Shown in pieces: positions 1-11,364 of a stretch of 64,000 nucleotides of DNA. Position numbers and translations under genes: made by a program. Under the pieces are notes generated by a model that was given only the letters and a program-made list of their open reading frames with translations, was not told where the DNA came from and did no database searches. The stretch spans positions 186,001 to 250,000 of the forward strand of contig MBPM02000059.1 of the NCBI GenBank assembly GCA_001695595.3, written 5' to 3'. This DNA is from Plasmopara viticola (taxonomy: Eukaryota; Oomycota; Peronosporomycetes; Peronosporales; Peronosporaceae). Position 1 is the first letter of the stretch; each line of letters opens with the position of its first letter.

Positions 1-1812
1 AGGTCTTTCCAAAAATACAACTCGTCCACCATCAAGAAGATGTAACACTGGTGGCTTCTAAATATCACTCCTCGATGGCAGAGTCTACGGTGAAGTCGCC
101 AAAAAGATAAACGCAACGAGAATGAGGTGAGGTGTTTTTGCAAGTACGCGGTGTCGGCGCGATTTGACTCGTTTGTCCATGCACCGACAGACGCCTTAGC
201 CTTACACGATGTGTCATTAGTTACCAATCCGGGAATCATTCCCAAATTTTCCGTGTGCACACATAATTTTGGAACTTCTAAATCAGTTGATACTACTGTA
301 AATCGCTAGCTTAGCGCTTTGAGCGCTCTTACGAATATAATTCAGGCGGAAAAGTCATATACAAAGTCATATATCGCCGCATGTTTCCAACTTGCCAGAG
401 AGACCGAGCATCGTTTTTAACAGATGCACGCGTTTATGGTGCTGAGTGCACGACGCATAGGTATAGTTACAAGCTAAAGAGCGATAGAGTCGATAGTAAA
501 GGTCGATCAACTTCAAGTCCTTCGCCAGAGAGTCAACCAGAATCCCAGGCAGAAGGTTTTATATGTACAGGTATTATATATGCTGTGGAGGGAGATTGAC
601 GCTTCTACTGTAATAAGCAATTAAGGTTGCTGTCGGCTAACAATCAAGATAAAGAAGAAAATTCTGAGGAACTACGCGTACAAAAAACATTGCAATGTTT
701 GCGATCCGCACGTTTGTCGGGAACGGCGATAGAAAGGATACCGGAACATATCACTCATGATCGGGATATGCAAATCGAGCTTTGCTCGATCTGTTTCCAT
801 CCGTCGTTGTTGTCTTTCGTCGGCCACCGCACACTATGTCCACATCTCACAGACTCGCTCTTGTATAAATATTCCAGCTGCTCAGACCACTTGGTCACTC
901 ACTTTGAGCTTACGGACTCTGCCTCTCCTGATAAGCGTCTAGTAACAGCCCGTCAATAAGATCGGCTCGTTGTCGCCGCCCTTTCACCTCTCGTCCGTTT
1001 CGGCCTCGAGGGTCGCTTAAGCAGCTTGATAGGCATCTGCAGTCATAACGGCCCCAAGGCCGGTAATTACTTAGTCAAGGTCACAAAGGTGTTCTTATCG
1101 TTAAGCCCACGCGTTTGGAAATATTTTAATCTTTTTGCGTTAAAGCACAGCTGCAATGTTTGCTAAGAAACTAAGCACACTAGTTGATCATCAATCCGGC
1201 GTTAAAATCTGACCCACTTTTTGCTTGCCAGAAACATAATGTTGAGCGCAAAGAACATGCCTACCTATATCTACAAGTTAAGAACTAAGGCAAGTGCCTC
1301 TATTCAGCCGTTACGAAAAGAAAAGGGCCAGTTCCAATGTCGCGGCGTCGCCAAGAGACGTGCAGATCTGCCCAGGTGTCGCTCGCCTTTCATGAGTGGC
1401 GCCAGGAAAGAAACTGACACCCTCTGGGCCTTAGACAACACTTGTCACTTTGCAATCCGCAGCACGCCCCTAAGAAAGACTTTTCAATAACGTGCGACGC
1501 CCATCAAATCGAGTCATTCCTTCCGTTACAAACTAGTTGAAAGGGAAAAAAGTATCTACGATCGCACAATTCAACTCATCAATAAAGGTCATCTCTCCCT
1601 ATCACGGCGTTGCTTTCGTGAGTTCTCTACAATTTGAAGTTTGCAAGAAGCTTACCGACGACCGGAGAGGCGACACCGACTTTCACTTGTCTCGCACCTC
1701 GAACGCCGCGTCGCACCTGTACTCTGATTGGCTTAAAGCTCTTTTGAGCGTGTCGTGAAAGGCAACCTTGCTCACTCTGGAAATTGCCGCGTCAACTGAA
1801 AAACTCTCAATA
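1..1812. other. No recognisable gene upstream of the homeobox gene
   Basis: I read both strands and all frames and found no ORF with an ATG start and a recognisable domain. The open stretches here, such as 627-959 and 1221-1490, begin at non-ATG codons and give no family resemblance. The last ~250 bases should contain the promoter and 5' UTR of the homeobox gene. There may be decayed repeat DNA or the end of a gene outside the window, but nothing in the sequence shows it. Confidence 0.5.
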
Positions 1813-2742
1813 ATGGAGCCACCAAGTCATGCACGTCTGGTGGCAATGCGCTTGCTAAACGCCTCCAATACACCGGAGAGGCAGCAAAAGACGAAAAAAT
1901 CGTCGCATGTGTGTCTGTCTCCTACTGACCCGAGCGAGGACCCACTAGCCATGGCCTCGCCCGTGCTCACAGGCAAGTCAATGCCCGTCACATCGCCGAA
2001 CCCGGCGAAAAATCCATTGCCGGGTCTACAATTTGCTATTTCAGTGCAGCACGCGCCTCACCGCGAGCTGCGCCTCCCTTCGTTCTCTTGCTCATCATAC
2101 GAGCTCGAGAGCGCTTCGTTTGCTGCCAGCAGTGCGGACGAGGAGGAGCCGGAACAGATGTTAGAGAAGACTACGGCGTCCCACCGACGCAAGAAAGGTA
2201 CGCGACGTGGCACGCTGCATCCCGAAGCGAAGAATGTGCTCAAGGCTTGGATGTTCTCGCCCGAGCATTTTGCTCATCCCTACCCGAGCGAAGAGGAGAA
2301 GGAAGAATTGGCCAACGAAGCTGGCATTGAAGTCAAGCAGCTCTCGAATTGGTTTACCAACGCTCGCAAACGTCTCTGGCAGCCTGTGCTGCGCCAGTCT
2401 GGCGTTGAGGTCAAGAACTTTTTGTCGACTGGACGCGGCGGCCCGCGTGGCAACAAGTTAGACGTGCCCCCTAACTTGCACCAGCTAGTATCGCCATCGC
2501 CGGCACCGAGTCCATCGAATTCGCCTCAAAAGCGCTCGTGCCCGGTCATGCAAGGGAATTTGTCGCCTTCTACTGCCACAGATTCTTTTGATATGAGTAA
2601 GCGCAGAACGAATTTTTCAGCTCGCAAGCGCTTTAAATCCAGCAGCAGCTTGAGCGATGACGTCACGACTCCGCCACTGCAAGATCTCGAGCTACTGGCT
2701 GCTACATCGCTCTTAAGGCTTCAGACTCAATCGGTGCATTAG
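1813..2742 (+). CDS. TALE-class homeodomain transcription factor
   Basis: A predicted nuclear DNA-binding protein of 309 residues, in one exon. The frame is open upstream to 1768 through a TTG, but the first ATG is at 1813 and is taken as the start. A homeodomain spans about residues 128-192. It carries the three-residue loop extension typical of TALE proteins (PYPSEEEKEEL in the helix 1-helix 2 loop) and the recognition helix WFTNARKR near residue 180. The flanks are rich in Ser/Pro and look disordered, with a basic patch (KRR, RKRFK) towards the C-terminus. TALE factors in fungi and plants control development and mating, but the role in oomycetes is not established. It is convergent with the NSRP1 gene, with 129 bp between stop codons. 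Class assignment is firm; target genes are unknown. Confidence 0.93.
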   Translation: MEPPSHARLVAMRLLNASNTPERQQKTKKSSHVCLSPTDPSEDPLAMASPVLTGKSMPVTSPNPAKNPLPGLQFAISVQHAPHRELRLPSFSCSSYELESASFAASSADEEEPEQMLEKTTASHRRKKGTRRGTLHPEAKNVLKAWMFSPEHFAHPYPSEEEKEELANEAGIEVKQLSNWFTNARKRLWQPVLRQSGVEVKNFLSTGRGGPRGNKLDVPPNLHQLVSPSPAPSPSNSPQKRSCPVMQGNLSPSTATDSFDMSKRRTNFSARKRFKSSSSLSDDVTTPPLQDLELLAATSLLRLQTQSVH

Positions 2743-2871
2743 CCATGCCTATTTGTTTGATATTTATTTCCCATATGTAGCCAGTTAAAGCAAGAAGTAC
2801 AAATAGATTAAAACACTTTTAGCGTGTCTTTACAATGAGACAAGAATGTTAATTTTATAACTTCGTGCCGT

Positions 2872-4000
2872 TTATTGTTCTTTCGGACTCTTGCGCTGCG
2901 CTTTACGAGCTAAGAAGCGGACTCTAGCAGCAGCAATAGCATCTTCTTTACTTAGCTTCGTACTTTCTTGTTGTGGCAATGATACATCCGCACTTGCGCC
3001 AACAACCTTGTGGTCAGGCGAATCGTCGTGCAGTAATGGTGACTGCTGATTTTGGTTTATTTGCTCTCTGCCGCTGGCATTTTCGGCAGCAGGAATTTTA
3101 CTAAGATTGTCCGTTGTTAAACGTTCAGATCCATCCCGCCGACGTTTTAACTCGTGTCCAATATTAGCTCGGATCGGTTGCTCTAGTAAAGTTGCGACAT
3201 GTCGTGCATCCTTCGCCGTGTAAGCACTTTGTGCATTTTCCGTCGAGCCCCCCATGGCAATGTTTTTGTTTAGATTAGCGTAAAAAGCGGCAATTGCATT
3301 TTCACCCTGTTTAGCAACGTCTTCTCTTTCTTCTTGTGCGGCAAGTCGTGCATCTTCCGCATCCCAACGTTGCATCTCCTGCAATTTCCGTTTGTACGAC
3401 GCAGAAACAAGTTTCTCTTTGTCTCCATATAACGCATCGTCAGCCTTTCGCTCATTGAGTAGTCGACGTTCACGAATACGTTCGTTTTCGACCTCTCGGA
3501 TTTTGGCCTGTTGCAATAACGTGCTAATGTATTTTGGTTTTTTCTTCTCCTGCTCTCTCTTTGCTGCGCGCTTCTCAGCTTCAGAGTCTCGCGCCTTCTT
3601 CATGTTGTCGTACACAGAATCATACTCGAAAACCGACGCGTCTTCAGCTAGAGCTTGAGCACGGAGCTTGTCCACCCGGTTTGGCTGCAAACTACGAAGA
3701 GCTTCCGCTTCCACTTGACGTTTTGCATCCTTTACATTGTCTCCAATCTTCGCTTTGTTGTTGTCTTGTGTAGCAGCAGCAAAAACATTAAAAGTTGTGG
3801 AAAAATCCTAAGAGATTAGAACACGAGTGTCAGCGATTTCGAAAAAGCTGACGAGTGGTGGAGTGTGTCGATTGGCAGACCTTTTTCTTTACTTCTTTTT
3901 TCGGAAGAATGAGACCATACTGCTTGGCTGTGGTAGCCGTAGACGTAGCGAGTGGCTTCTGCTTCTTCTTGCCAGCTGGCAGCTTTATGGAGAACGTCAT
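2872..4000 (-). CDS. NSRP1: NSRP1/CCDC55-family nuclear speckle splicing regulator
   Basis: Two exons, 4000-3881 and 3807-2872, are joined across a 73-bp intron in phase 0; the product is 351 residues. Exon 1 was found by hand: it begins MTFSIKLPAG and contains QYGLILPKK, the N-terminal signature of NSRP1. Exon 2 continues with the conserved ALAEDASVFEYDSVYD and KPKYISTLLQQAKIRE blocks. The rest is Lys/Glu/Arg-rich, largely helical and then disordered, ending in a basic tail (RFLARKAQRK). Animal NSRP1 is a speckle-associated RNA-binding protein that modulates alternative splicing; here that role is inferred by homology. The intron acceptor is preceded by a CTAAT branch-like motif. Without exon 1 the ORF would appear to start at a GTG at 3714. 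Confidence 0.9.
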
Positions 4001-4165
4001 TTCGCAGAGTACATTCTGAGGTTGATGCTGCTTTAAGTACGGTCTTTTGCCTTTAAATATTAATCATTGAGAAATTAGATGTTTGAACTTTCATCGTGTT
4101 ACTCAAGTAGCTAGTACTTTTCTACACATAAGACTGCTTTCTCTCATATTGTCAAAAGTCAAGAG

Positions 4166-5071
4166 TTACTCCTGCTTGGATGCAGCGTGAGCCTTCTTCT
4201 GAGCAACACGAGCCTTGCGTTGCTGACGCGAGCGCTTGGCAGCGCGTTTGTACTTCTTGTCGAAGGTGTGATCCTTCTTTGGAGCAGGCGACGGGTCAGC
4301 ACGAATAGCTTCATGCACCTTCGTAATCAGGTCCTCAAGATTGTCCGAGTCGATTCCTGCCTTGACGTACTCAGCGTAGTGCGAGGCAAGCATTTCTGGG
4401 TCGTCTTCCTCGAGCTCCTTCATGTGCTCCGACACGTGGACGGCGAAGATACGGTCACGATGCACCTCAGCGTCGTAGCTCTTGTCGTCACGGCTGTACC
4501 CTGGAAAGCGCTTCTCGCTGTGCGGAATGTCCAGGCCAGCATCAGCAGCACCCTTAAGTGCACCGAACACACGGTTACCGGTAGTAGTGGAGCGCAGGCC
4601 ACAATCCAAGTAGCAACGGAAAGGACGCTTTTCGTCAGCAACTTCATCGACAAAGTAGGTACGACCATTGCTCTCTGTCTTAACGATCTCACCGTCAACT
4701 TCCGTGTTGCCCTCGTAGTCTTCATCCAAGCCTAGCTTGGCCAGCACACGGCGTCCAACAAGAAGACCCGTAGCGTATGCAGCGGCGTAATTCTTAAGGC
4801 CGACGGTCAAACCGTAACGGGGAAGCTCGGCCGAAGTGGCCTGGGCCAAGATCTTGTCTCCATCAATCTCGGCGTACGCAATCTGGCAAATCACCTTTTT
4901 GTTGGTAATGCGTACCACGAGACGATACTTAGGCGAGTTGTATTTGTTCTTGTCCTGCGCAATGAGACGTTTGCGAGCGCGATAGTCCGTCTTGCCCTCA
5001 CGGCGACGACGATACTTAACCTGGTAGCGCTTAAAGTACGCTTTATTTTTGAGGACCTTGACGAACGGCAT
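4166..5071 (-). CDS. RPL5: 60S ribosomal protein L5 (uL18)
   Basis: An intronless gene for a 301-residue protein that binds 5S rRNA and is loaded with it and RPL11 into the central protuberance of the large subunit. It begins [20 protein letters not shown] and carries the conserved blocks [59 protein letters not shown] and HSEKRFPGY. The C-terminus is Lys/Arg/Ala-rich, as in other eukaryotes, and the length matches the family (about 295-300). The start is the ATG at 5071. It is divergent from RPL14, and the 271 bp between their start codons probably serves both genes. NSRP1 follows on the same strand, its ATG lying 165 bp beyond the RPL5 stop. Confidence 0.98.
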   Translation of the reverse strand: MPFVKVLKNKAYFKRYQVKYRRRREGKTDYRARKRLIAQDKNKYNSPKYRLVVRITNKKVICQIAYAEIDGDKILAQATSAELPRYGLTVGLKNYAAAYATGLLVGRRVLAKLGLDEDYEGNTEVDGEIVKTESNGRTYFVDEVADEKRPFRCYLDCGLRSTTTGNRVFGALKGAADAGLDIPHSEKRFPGYSRDDKSYDAEVHRDRIFAVHVSEHMKELEEDDPEMLASHYAEYVKAGIDSDNLEDLITKVHEAIRADPSPAPKKDHTFDKKYKRAAKRSRQQRKARVAQKKAHAASKQE

Positions 5072-5342
5072 TCTGAAAGTTCTAAACTGGCAGGTCAGCC
5101 AACTATCGATGCCTTCTAAGTATTAAGATGCGAAAAATTGCATGATGGGGAGTTCGAGCCGTCCTGAGTGATGGATGAAATTCATTTAGACCAATTAAAA
5201 TGCTTTGTTTCTCTTAATCGCTGCAATGATTGGTATTTAGTGGCGTCTCATGGGTAGGGCTGGGATGACTGGCTGAAACACGCAGGCCAGGAGCCGGTGC
5301 CTTAACTTATTAGTACGTTTAGCGTTTTTCCTCTCTTCAGCA
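5072..5342. promoter_or_regulatory. Shared divergent promoter of RPL5 and RPL14, with paired CCAAT boxes
   Basis: The 271 bp between the two ribosomal-protein start codons must hold both promoters. It contains CCAAT on the + strand at 5191-5195 and its complement ATTGG at 5229-5233, placed near the middle and facing opposite ways. No TATA box is obvious. A C/T-rich run (cctctcttcagca) lies just before the RPL14 start. Co-regulation of the two genes is inferred. Confidence 0.6.
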
Positions 5343-5838
5343 ATGGTGCGTCTCGCAGGAATCCCGCTGTTCAATTGCCTGACCATACTGACTTACACTC
5401 TGTGAATATTGTTACTTCATTACTTACTAGACTTTCACTCGCTTTGTTTCGATTGGCCGTGTCGTGCTTATTAATTACGGCCCGGATGCCGGCAAGATCG
5501 CCACAATCATCGACGTTGTCGATGAGAACAAGGCCTTGGTTGACGGCCCTTTCAGTGTCACGGGCGTAAATCGTCACGTCATCAACTTTAAGCGGTTGTC
5601 CCTAACAGACTTGACAGTAGTCATCCCTCGCCAGGCGCGCGAGAAAACGCTTAAAAAGGCACTTTTAAAGGCTGACACGCTTAGTAAATGGGAGGCCTCG
5701 ACGTGGGCTAAGAAGTTGCAGAACAAGAAGACGCGTGCCGAACTCAACGATTTTGACCGATTTAAATCTATGATTGCCCGCAAGCAGAAAAGCTCATTAA
5801 TCAAAAAGGCCGTCGCCGCCGCTCGTAAAGCCAACTAA
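5343..5838 (+). CDS. RPL14: 60S ribosomal protein L14 (eL14)
   Basis: The coding frame from 5431 reads TFTRFVSIGRVVLINYGPDA and continues with the L14 KOW-like fold (IIDVVDENKALVDGP) and the conserved KADTLSKWEASTWAKKL and TDFDRFK-like (NDFDRFKSM) motifs. The N-terminus is best explained by a first coding exon that is only the ATG at 5343-5345, followed by an 85-bp intron (5346-5430, GTGCGT...TTACTAG). The product is 136 residues starting MTFTRFV, close to other L14 N-termini. This start is inferred from homology and splice consensus; reading GTG at 5464 as the start would delete the conserved RFV-IGRV strand. A polyadenylation-like AATAAA is at 5952-5957. It shares its promoter with RPL5. 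Confidence 0.93.
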
Positions 5839-6889
5839 ACTACGAGAGTACAGTCATTGTCGTTTGCTGCTGGGTGCTCAGAGGTTCTGTAAGCGGAGCA
5901 GAATGTTGCAGGTGCTTCGGTTGCGAGCAGTTAATGCAGGCTTCTTGGAACAATAAACGTCTTAATTGGTTATTTTGCAAGTAACCCCACTGCCAGACGC
6001 CTTAAATGTTTCGCTTTTGCCCTATCTTGTATTGTTTTTTTACAGCTAGCCAAAAAGATATCGTTGCGATCGATCGAAGATATATACGCCAAACGTTACA
6101 GTAAATGTAGCACTTATGCTGTACAATATACTGTCCTAATTATTAGTCTGGACACCCTTAAACACACAAGCCGACAAGAATGATGGGCTAAGCAATAAAA
6201 AAAATTATAGTGCAATTTTTTTTAAAATTGCCGAGCGACTGTTGTAAGAAATTACTTGAAATGCAACTCAGCTCTTATTACCTTCCCTTCTAAGCAATTT
6301 TCTCACGTTATCAGCACTGGGCTTAAACGACTAGCCGCCTCGCCCTACCTTGCCTCACATATTCCTGCCTTGCATCACATCTTCCTGCCTCGCCTCCGCC
6401 TCGCCTTGCTGCACTTTCTACAGAAAAGTATGTGACTGTGTGCTGATATACTTATGATAGCTAAACAGTGCGGCGTGCTTCAGCTAAACAGTGCGGCGTG
6501 CTTCTGCAACTACTTTGTTCAAAAGGTACGTAACATGCCTGGGTGTACGATGCACGGTGCTCTGAATTTGGTAGATAATTACTTTCGATCGAAAGAGGGA
6601 GGCGGATAAAGCCCATGATGATTAACCTGTCCAGCGTTACTTCATAGGAGTGGTTGGTCATAGCCCAAGGGCTATTAAATTCCATGGCGCCGCTCAATTG
6701 CTGAATCACTCGACTGTATTGAGCATTAAGAGCATTCACCGGGACATATTGGGACGATATGCTTTTTCCGCTTTGGAGATAAATCAGTCGGCACTGAACA
6801 ACCCTTTAGGCCACCTGAGGCCATTTTTGAGGCCATAAATACCAAGAAACATTTCAAGACAATTGTGTTTTTGCGGCAGAAAAAAGTCA
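5839..6889. other. RPL14 3' flank and low-complexity intergenic DNA
   Basis: No gene is seen. The segment holds the RPL14 3' end, an A/T-rich patch with an 8-bp hairpin (gcaatttt/aaaattgc, 6212-6231), a C/T-rich stretch of imperfect cctgcct/cctcgcct repeats at about 6340-6415, and a 23-bp tandem duplication at 6459-6503. The last 200 bases may be the decayed edge of Gypsy copy 1. Confidence 0.5.
6459..6503. repeat. Two tandem copies of a 23-bp unit
   Basis: The unit cagctaaacagtgcggcgtg followed by ctt occurs twice head to tail (about 6459-6480 and 6481-6503), identical across 22 bases. It lies just after a cctcgcct-rich stretch. It looks like a recent slippage or microhomology duplication, with no coding meaning. 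Confidence 0.85.
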
Positions 6890-8760
6890 AGCCACCGTTT
6901 GCTTTGCAAGCAGCAACGAAATCAAGTACACCCGAAATAAAAAGCCTTCGCAAGAAGGTAATAGAACGATTGCACTATTTGTCCAAGTATAGTGCTGGCT
7001 GTGCAAACCATGAACACCCTTTGTCGGATCTTTCGAAAGAGGACATAGAGTGGCGCAGGGAGTGCCAGCACTAAGGGTGTATTCAATAGCAACAAGGAAA
7101 GACACCAGAAGACTCCTAATACAGCCATGTCGAGCAAGACAAAGCCATCGAGAATCTTAGGCATCGCTGTTGACTATGCCATTGGCTGCTATTTATTGCA
7201 GCTCATCAAAGATGAAAGTAAATTAATCATTTCAGCAGCTTAAATCTATAAAATTCACCTTTTCACAACAAGATGTAACTTGCCACAGAGCACGCCCTGG
7301 TAAAGTTTCGAGTTCATCTTCCGGGTGGTAAGATCTTACGATTTATTCAGACTATTCATAGAGGATGGCAAGTAAGCTATCGATTTTTGTATAATATTAT
7401 TTTCATTTTAGGCCATGCTTAAGAAATTCAACACGCTTGCTAATGCCAGTTCCGCAAGCCAGACTATGATTTGAATCATCTAATCAGCTGTAAAAGCTCC
7501 ATTGATTCGCAAAATTGTTAGGCATGTAAATTAAATGCTCATCCGGAGTATTAAACGACATTTTTATCGCTAGCGAAGATGTCAAAATCGAGTGGTAAGC
7601 CCCTTGTAGAGATCACAGCTGCATTGCCGTGAGTAGGCAAACGGCCTGCCTCACGATAAGTTAAGTTTGGTAGATCCAGCCCGAGTCGCTGATCCTAACG
7701 ACAAATTACAAAAAAGACACTCTTGTGAATTCATTTGGGCCGAAAGGAACGGTTTTCCTTGGTTGATTCAGAAATTGAGACTTACATGTACATGTAGTAA
7801 GAGGACTTGTAAGACTTCTTGAGGGACAACCCGCGAATCACACGTTGACTTCTTTAGAATTTCTGCCAACACTGGCGGACTGTTGGAATTACATAAGCCT
7901 TGGGTTTCTCTTTGGCTCGCCAAGGGATAATGGCAATACGGGTATGGAGAAGCTCGTGTGTCAAGTAAGCTATATAATCTGTTTCAGCTTGTATTTCTAA
8001 ACCGCACTTCTGTCTATGGATACAGAACTACATACTATGGCCTTCCAGATGGGGACCCGCAACTCATAGCTGCGGCTCAGCAAACACTCGTGTTGATAAT
8101 TGGAAACTACTTTGCTGATGTCTACAGAAGAAAATTCACCGACGGTTAATCAAACGGAAACATTCATTTCTTGACAACAAGAAAAGGAAAGGCACAAAAT
8201 GAATTTCACCGCTTGGAACAATTTTTTCTGATATTTGCTGGAAGATAACAGTGTGAGACAAATTTAATTGATTTGCATAAAGTTGGCCAAATATAATCGG
8301 CAGGACACAGAATGCGATAGTATCGGTCCGAGTTAGAGAGGAATTAAAGGCAAAATTAGGTTTGGCAATTTGAATGTGTTTATTAGCGGTAATAAAGTAT
8401 TGCTAGATACAAAAAATCCTACCGTGAAGAAGATAGGCGTGAGTCAACGTACACCATCAGCCTTTTTATTTTCTTTCGACGCACGCAACAATTCATCTAA
8501 AAAGTCTTTTAAGGTAATTTATTTCTAAACCTCCTTGCCTCAGGTGAGTCTTTAGGCATTATAGCACCTTTTGAATCATTGTTTCTCGTGCTCGATCGTG
8601 CTATTATGGCGACGGTCATACATTTGAGCCTTGTGCTTCTCCGGTTTGCGCTTAAACCGGTCGACTGGACCCGAAAATCAGTACGGGAAGAAGAAACTTC
8701 TCAACGTAGTTCAGAGACGTTCCGGACAGAGACGCACGGTGTTCGATCCTCCTAAGAAGT
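6890..8760 (+). mobile_element. Ty3/Gypsy retrotransposon pol remnant, copy 1 (RT end, RNase H, integrase)
   Basis: There is no open frame, but reading across frames gives family motifs in the right order. The end of reverse transcriptase is at about 6940-7070 (IKSLRKK...YLSKYS...HPLSDLSKEDIEW, the usual LRKFLGL-YLHKY-PLS-LL block). RNase H follows at 7150-7450 (DYAIGCYLLQ; HALVKFRVHLPGG; NTLANASS, matching the usual NVLADALSR). Integrase starts at 7860-7965 (TLADCW, FLFGSPRDNGNTG). Integrase core appears at 8034-8150 (YYGLPDGDPQL, LVLIIG, TDG). The post-integrase GNKVLLDTKNP is at about 8387. Stops and frameshifts are frequent, so it is dead. LTRs and the 5' half were not found. The motifs are recognised from general knowledge of oomycete Gypsy elements. 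Confidence 0.8.
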
Positions 8761-11364
8761 TTATGGATCACATAGCCAAAACATTTTTTCTACACTTGGT
8801 GACCTGTTGATCTTTATAATTTTTTAAAGCAAGACCAAAAGGAATCAGACACTTTCGCCACTACTAATTGCTCAAGGCCAGCAGCACTTTCATGTGTAGG
8901 GCTTTATGAAACATAATTGTTCTTGTGAGCGTCATTGTGTAGTGGCGCAGTTATCTAACCTCATAGAATGCGTGACAACATCCGACATGACTGTTAAAAA
9001 GCAGGAGCAACGATAGAAGCTACTTCATGTTCATAGTGCTTTTGTAGCACTGTCACCACCACCGTTAAGGCAGAGAATAGGTTGATATCGAAAGCACTTT
9101 TATGATATTACAGCTCAAAATTAGCCACCTACAGCAAAATCCTCTACGTCCGTGAGCTTTATATACGATTAAAGTAAGAGACATCTAACCTGCAAGATAG
9201 CTCGGCTTCAGCGAATAACAAGTTTTCCTCATACCGATCCTTAATTACAAATTTTTACGGCTCTAAGCAATTTACTCAGGATGTATTTGTTGCGGCGCAG
9301 GAAGCACGCGCACAGCAGCCGTAAAAATTACGCTGGAGTGAGGATTCCATTGATGCAGAGCCTACTTATAGATGTCACGCAAGGAGTGGCCTCCAAATAA
9401 CTCTTTTTGGGTAAGCGTACAGCTCAGCGCCACGGCATGCACTGACTGATCCAATAAAATTATCCCTTTTTCGCCAGACCCGCTGTCCAAAGATCGAGTG
9501 AACCTTTCACGAGGCGACAAAATGCGAATAGCCTCATAGCTCCGTTCTTCTGCGTGGATGACTTCGGCCATCAGTCCAACCGACGAGCATACTAAGGGTT
9601 CGTCTTCGATTCCCTCCGATTTAGTGGTCTTTATAGTCGACAACCTTATTAACAAGGGCATACGGGTTAAGTTCTGTCCCTTGGAAACCGTGAAATTTTT
9701 TTTTTGCCTTCGCGGCTCTAAAAGCAATAGATCAGGCGTGTGTTTGCCACTAATTATCGCTGAACGGCGGATGTAATAGTACAGAAAGAATTTAAGAAAC
9801 GCGTTGCCTGCCGCAGTGAAGTGGCAAGCATTTCCAAAGGCTGTCTTTCATGAACGAGTCTTTAGAGCGACATTTTTTAGCCTTGCAGGCGACGAAACAC
9901 ACACATCACTACTTGTAGGCGCAGCCTTACTTGCAGATGCGGCCTTCGTATTTAGGCGTGCCTTAGACGTAAATGCCGTTTTGGTGCAGTGACAACTGTG
10001 CAATCGGAAGTAAATATGATCGGGGCATCATGAATTACCTGCCAATCCGTATCTCTCTGTTTGGTGATGAGCTAACTGACTTGTTTTTTAGAAGTTAAGG
10101 GCAATAGATAGCAATTACACTCCTTTTACTAAATTCTAACTGGGTGAACGTCGTGGACTGTTATTCGAAGCCAATGTTATGTGGTAAATGCTGGCTTTCA
10201 CTTTAAAGAGCCTAAGAATGGTATTTCTGTCGCACACCAGTCCGGTGTTTTTACCAATTTGCATATGGCTGCTCTTCTCGCTGATAGGGCAGAGGCGTGA
10301 GGCCACAAGTAGAGCTCATCTCAGTGTCGTTAAAAACCACTGCAGAAGCGGTGGTCACAGGAGCATATAAGATCATGTACCACATACATGTTTTATAATC
10401 AGTACTAAGTACTTCAAAACTTCACGTGGCGTATGTCACACAATCTAGTAATAGCATCAATTATTGTGAAACACACTAGGCTACGGGACAATGCTTGAAA
10501 AGTATTAACCACTGAGAGTGAGCTGATTTTTCGCGTGTAGGTTCATGTACATACCTTCCCATCCGCGTTTTTCCAGCAAAAAGAGGTCAGTAACTCGATA
10601 ACGTCTGCACCTGCAAATTCGATTTATACTGAAACAGTGGCGCGCCGACTGCTGCAAGGAGTGTTTCGACTCTGTCGCGACCTCGATTAAATTTTTACGA
10701 TGCTCATCTTTACCATCTCTGAGATCTTGGGTGTCGGAGCCTTTATGATTGATTTCTCCACTTCACCTCATCTTTGACACCTCGCATTCACCAAATCTGA
10801 AAGCACTGGCTTCACTATTTTTTCAATACTGACCTCGCCTTCGCTGAAGTAATTTTTGTAAAATTTCATAATAGATTCGATGATTTGTCAGTATCGTCTT
10901 TAGCCACAAAAACAGATTCTTACACAATAAAAAGGAACAAAAGGGATAACTTAGCAGCATGTCAGTATGGAAGTGCACTTTCGAACACTTATTGTTAGCA
11001 CTTGTGATACTTGGCACCTGGTTTGTCGGAGGAGGCTCTACATGAAGTCTGCACATATACGATTAATCTTAAGCGGATACTGAGCAGCACAATAACAGTC
11101 AGTTTTTCAGAATTTTCAACTCTTTAGACTCTGCATTGCAACGACAGCTATTGATGGCGATTAGCTGCTTTAAAAGTGTCGAAACCAGACACAATTTTTC
11201 GTTGGGCGGTGCACTGCAGGCACAAAAGTATACACTAATTGCATATGGTACCGATGTACACTACCGATACACATAATTTTAACATTTTACGAGCTTAGGT
11301 AATTTACTCGATTAAAAACCCTATATTAAAATCTCGGAGCTTTTGCGCGCGCTTGCTGGACGTC
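8761..11364. other. Intergenic desert with no supported gene
   Basis: A- and T-rich DNA with only short non-ATG open stretches. The longest, 9362-9727 on the minus strand (121 codons), shows no family I recognise and no signal peptide. It could be more retrotransposon debris following Gypsy copy 1. The last ~100 bases should carry the promoter of the next gene. Confidence 0.45.

Noticed and set aside
627..959. A 110-codon open frame near the window start
   Set aside because: It begins at a TTG, has no family resemblance and no neighbouring gene context.
5140..5170. GAGTTCGAGCC motif upstream of RPL14, tRNA B-box-like
   Set aside because: No matching A box or cloverleaf; it lies in the divergent promoter.
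8674..8756. A possible tRNA-like GTTCGATCC motif at the end of Gypsy copy 1
   Set aside because: No acceptor stem or anticodon arm can be folded at the right spacing.
9362..9727. A 121-codon minus-strand open frame
   Set aside because: It has no recognisable domain or signal peptide and lies in a desert of transposon debris, so coding is not supported.
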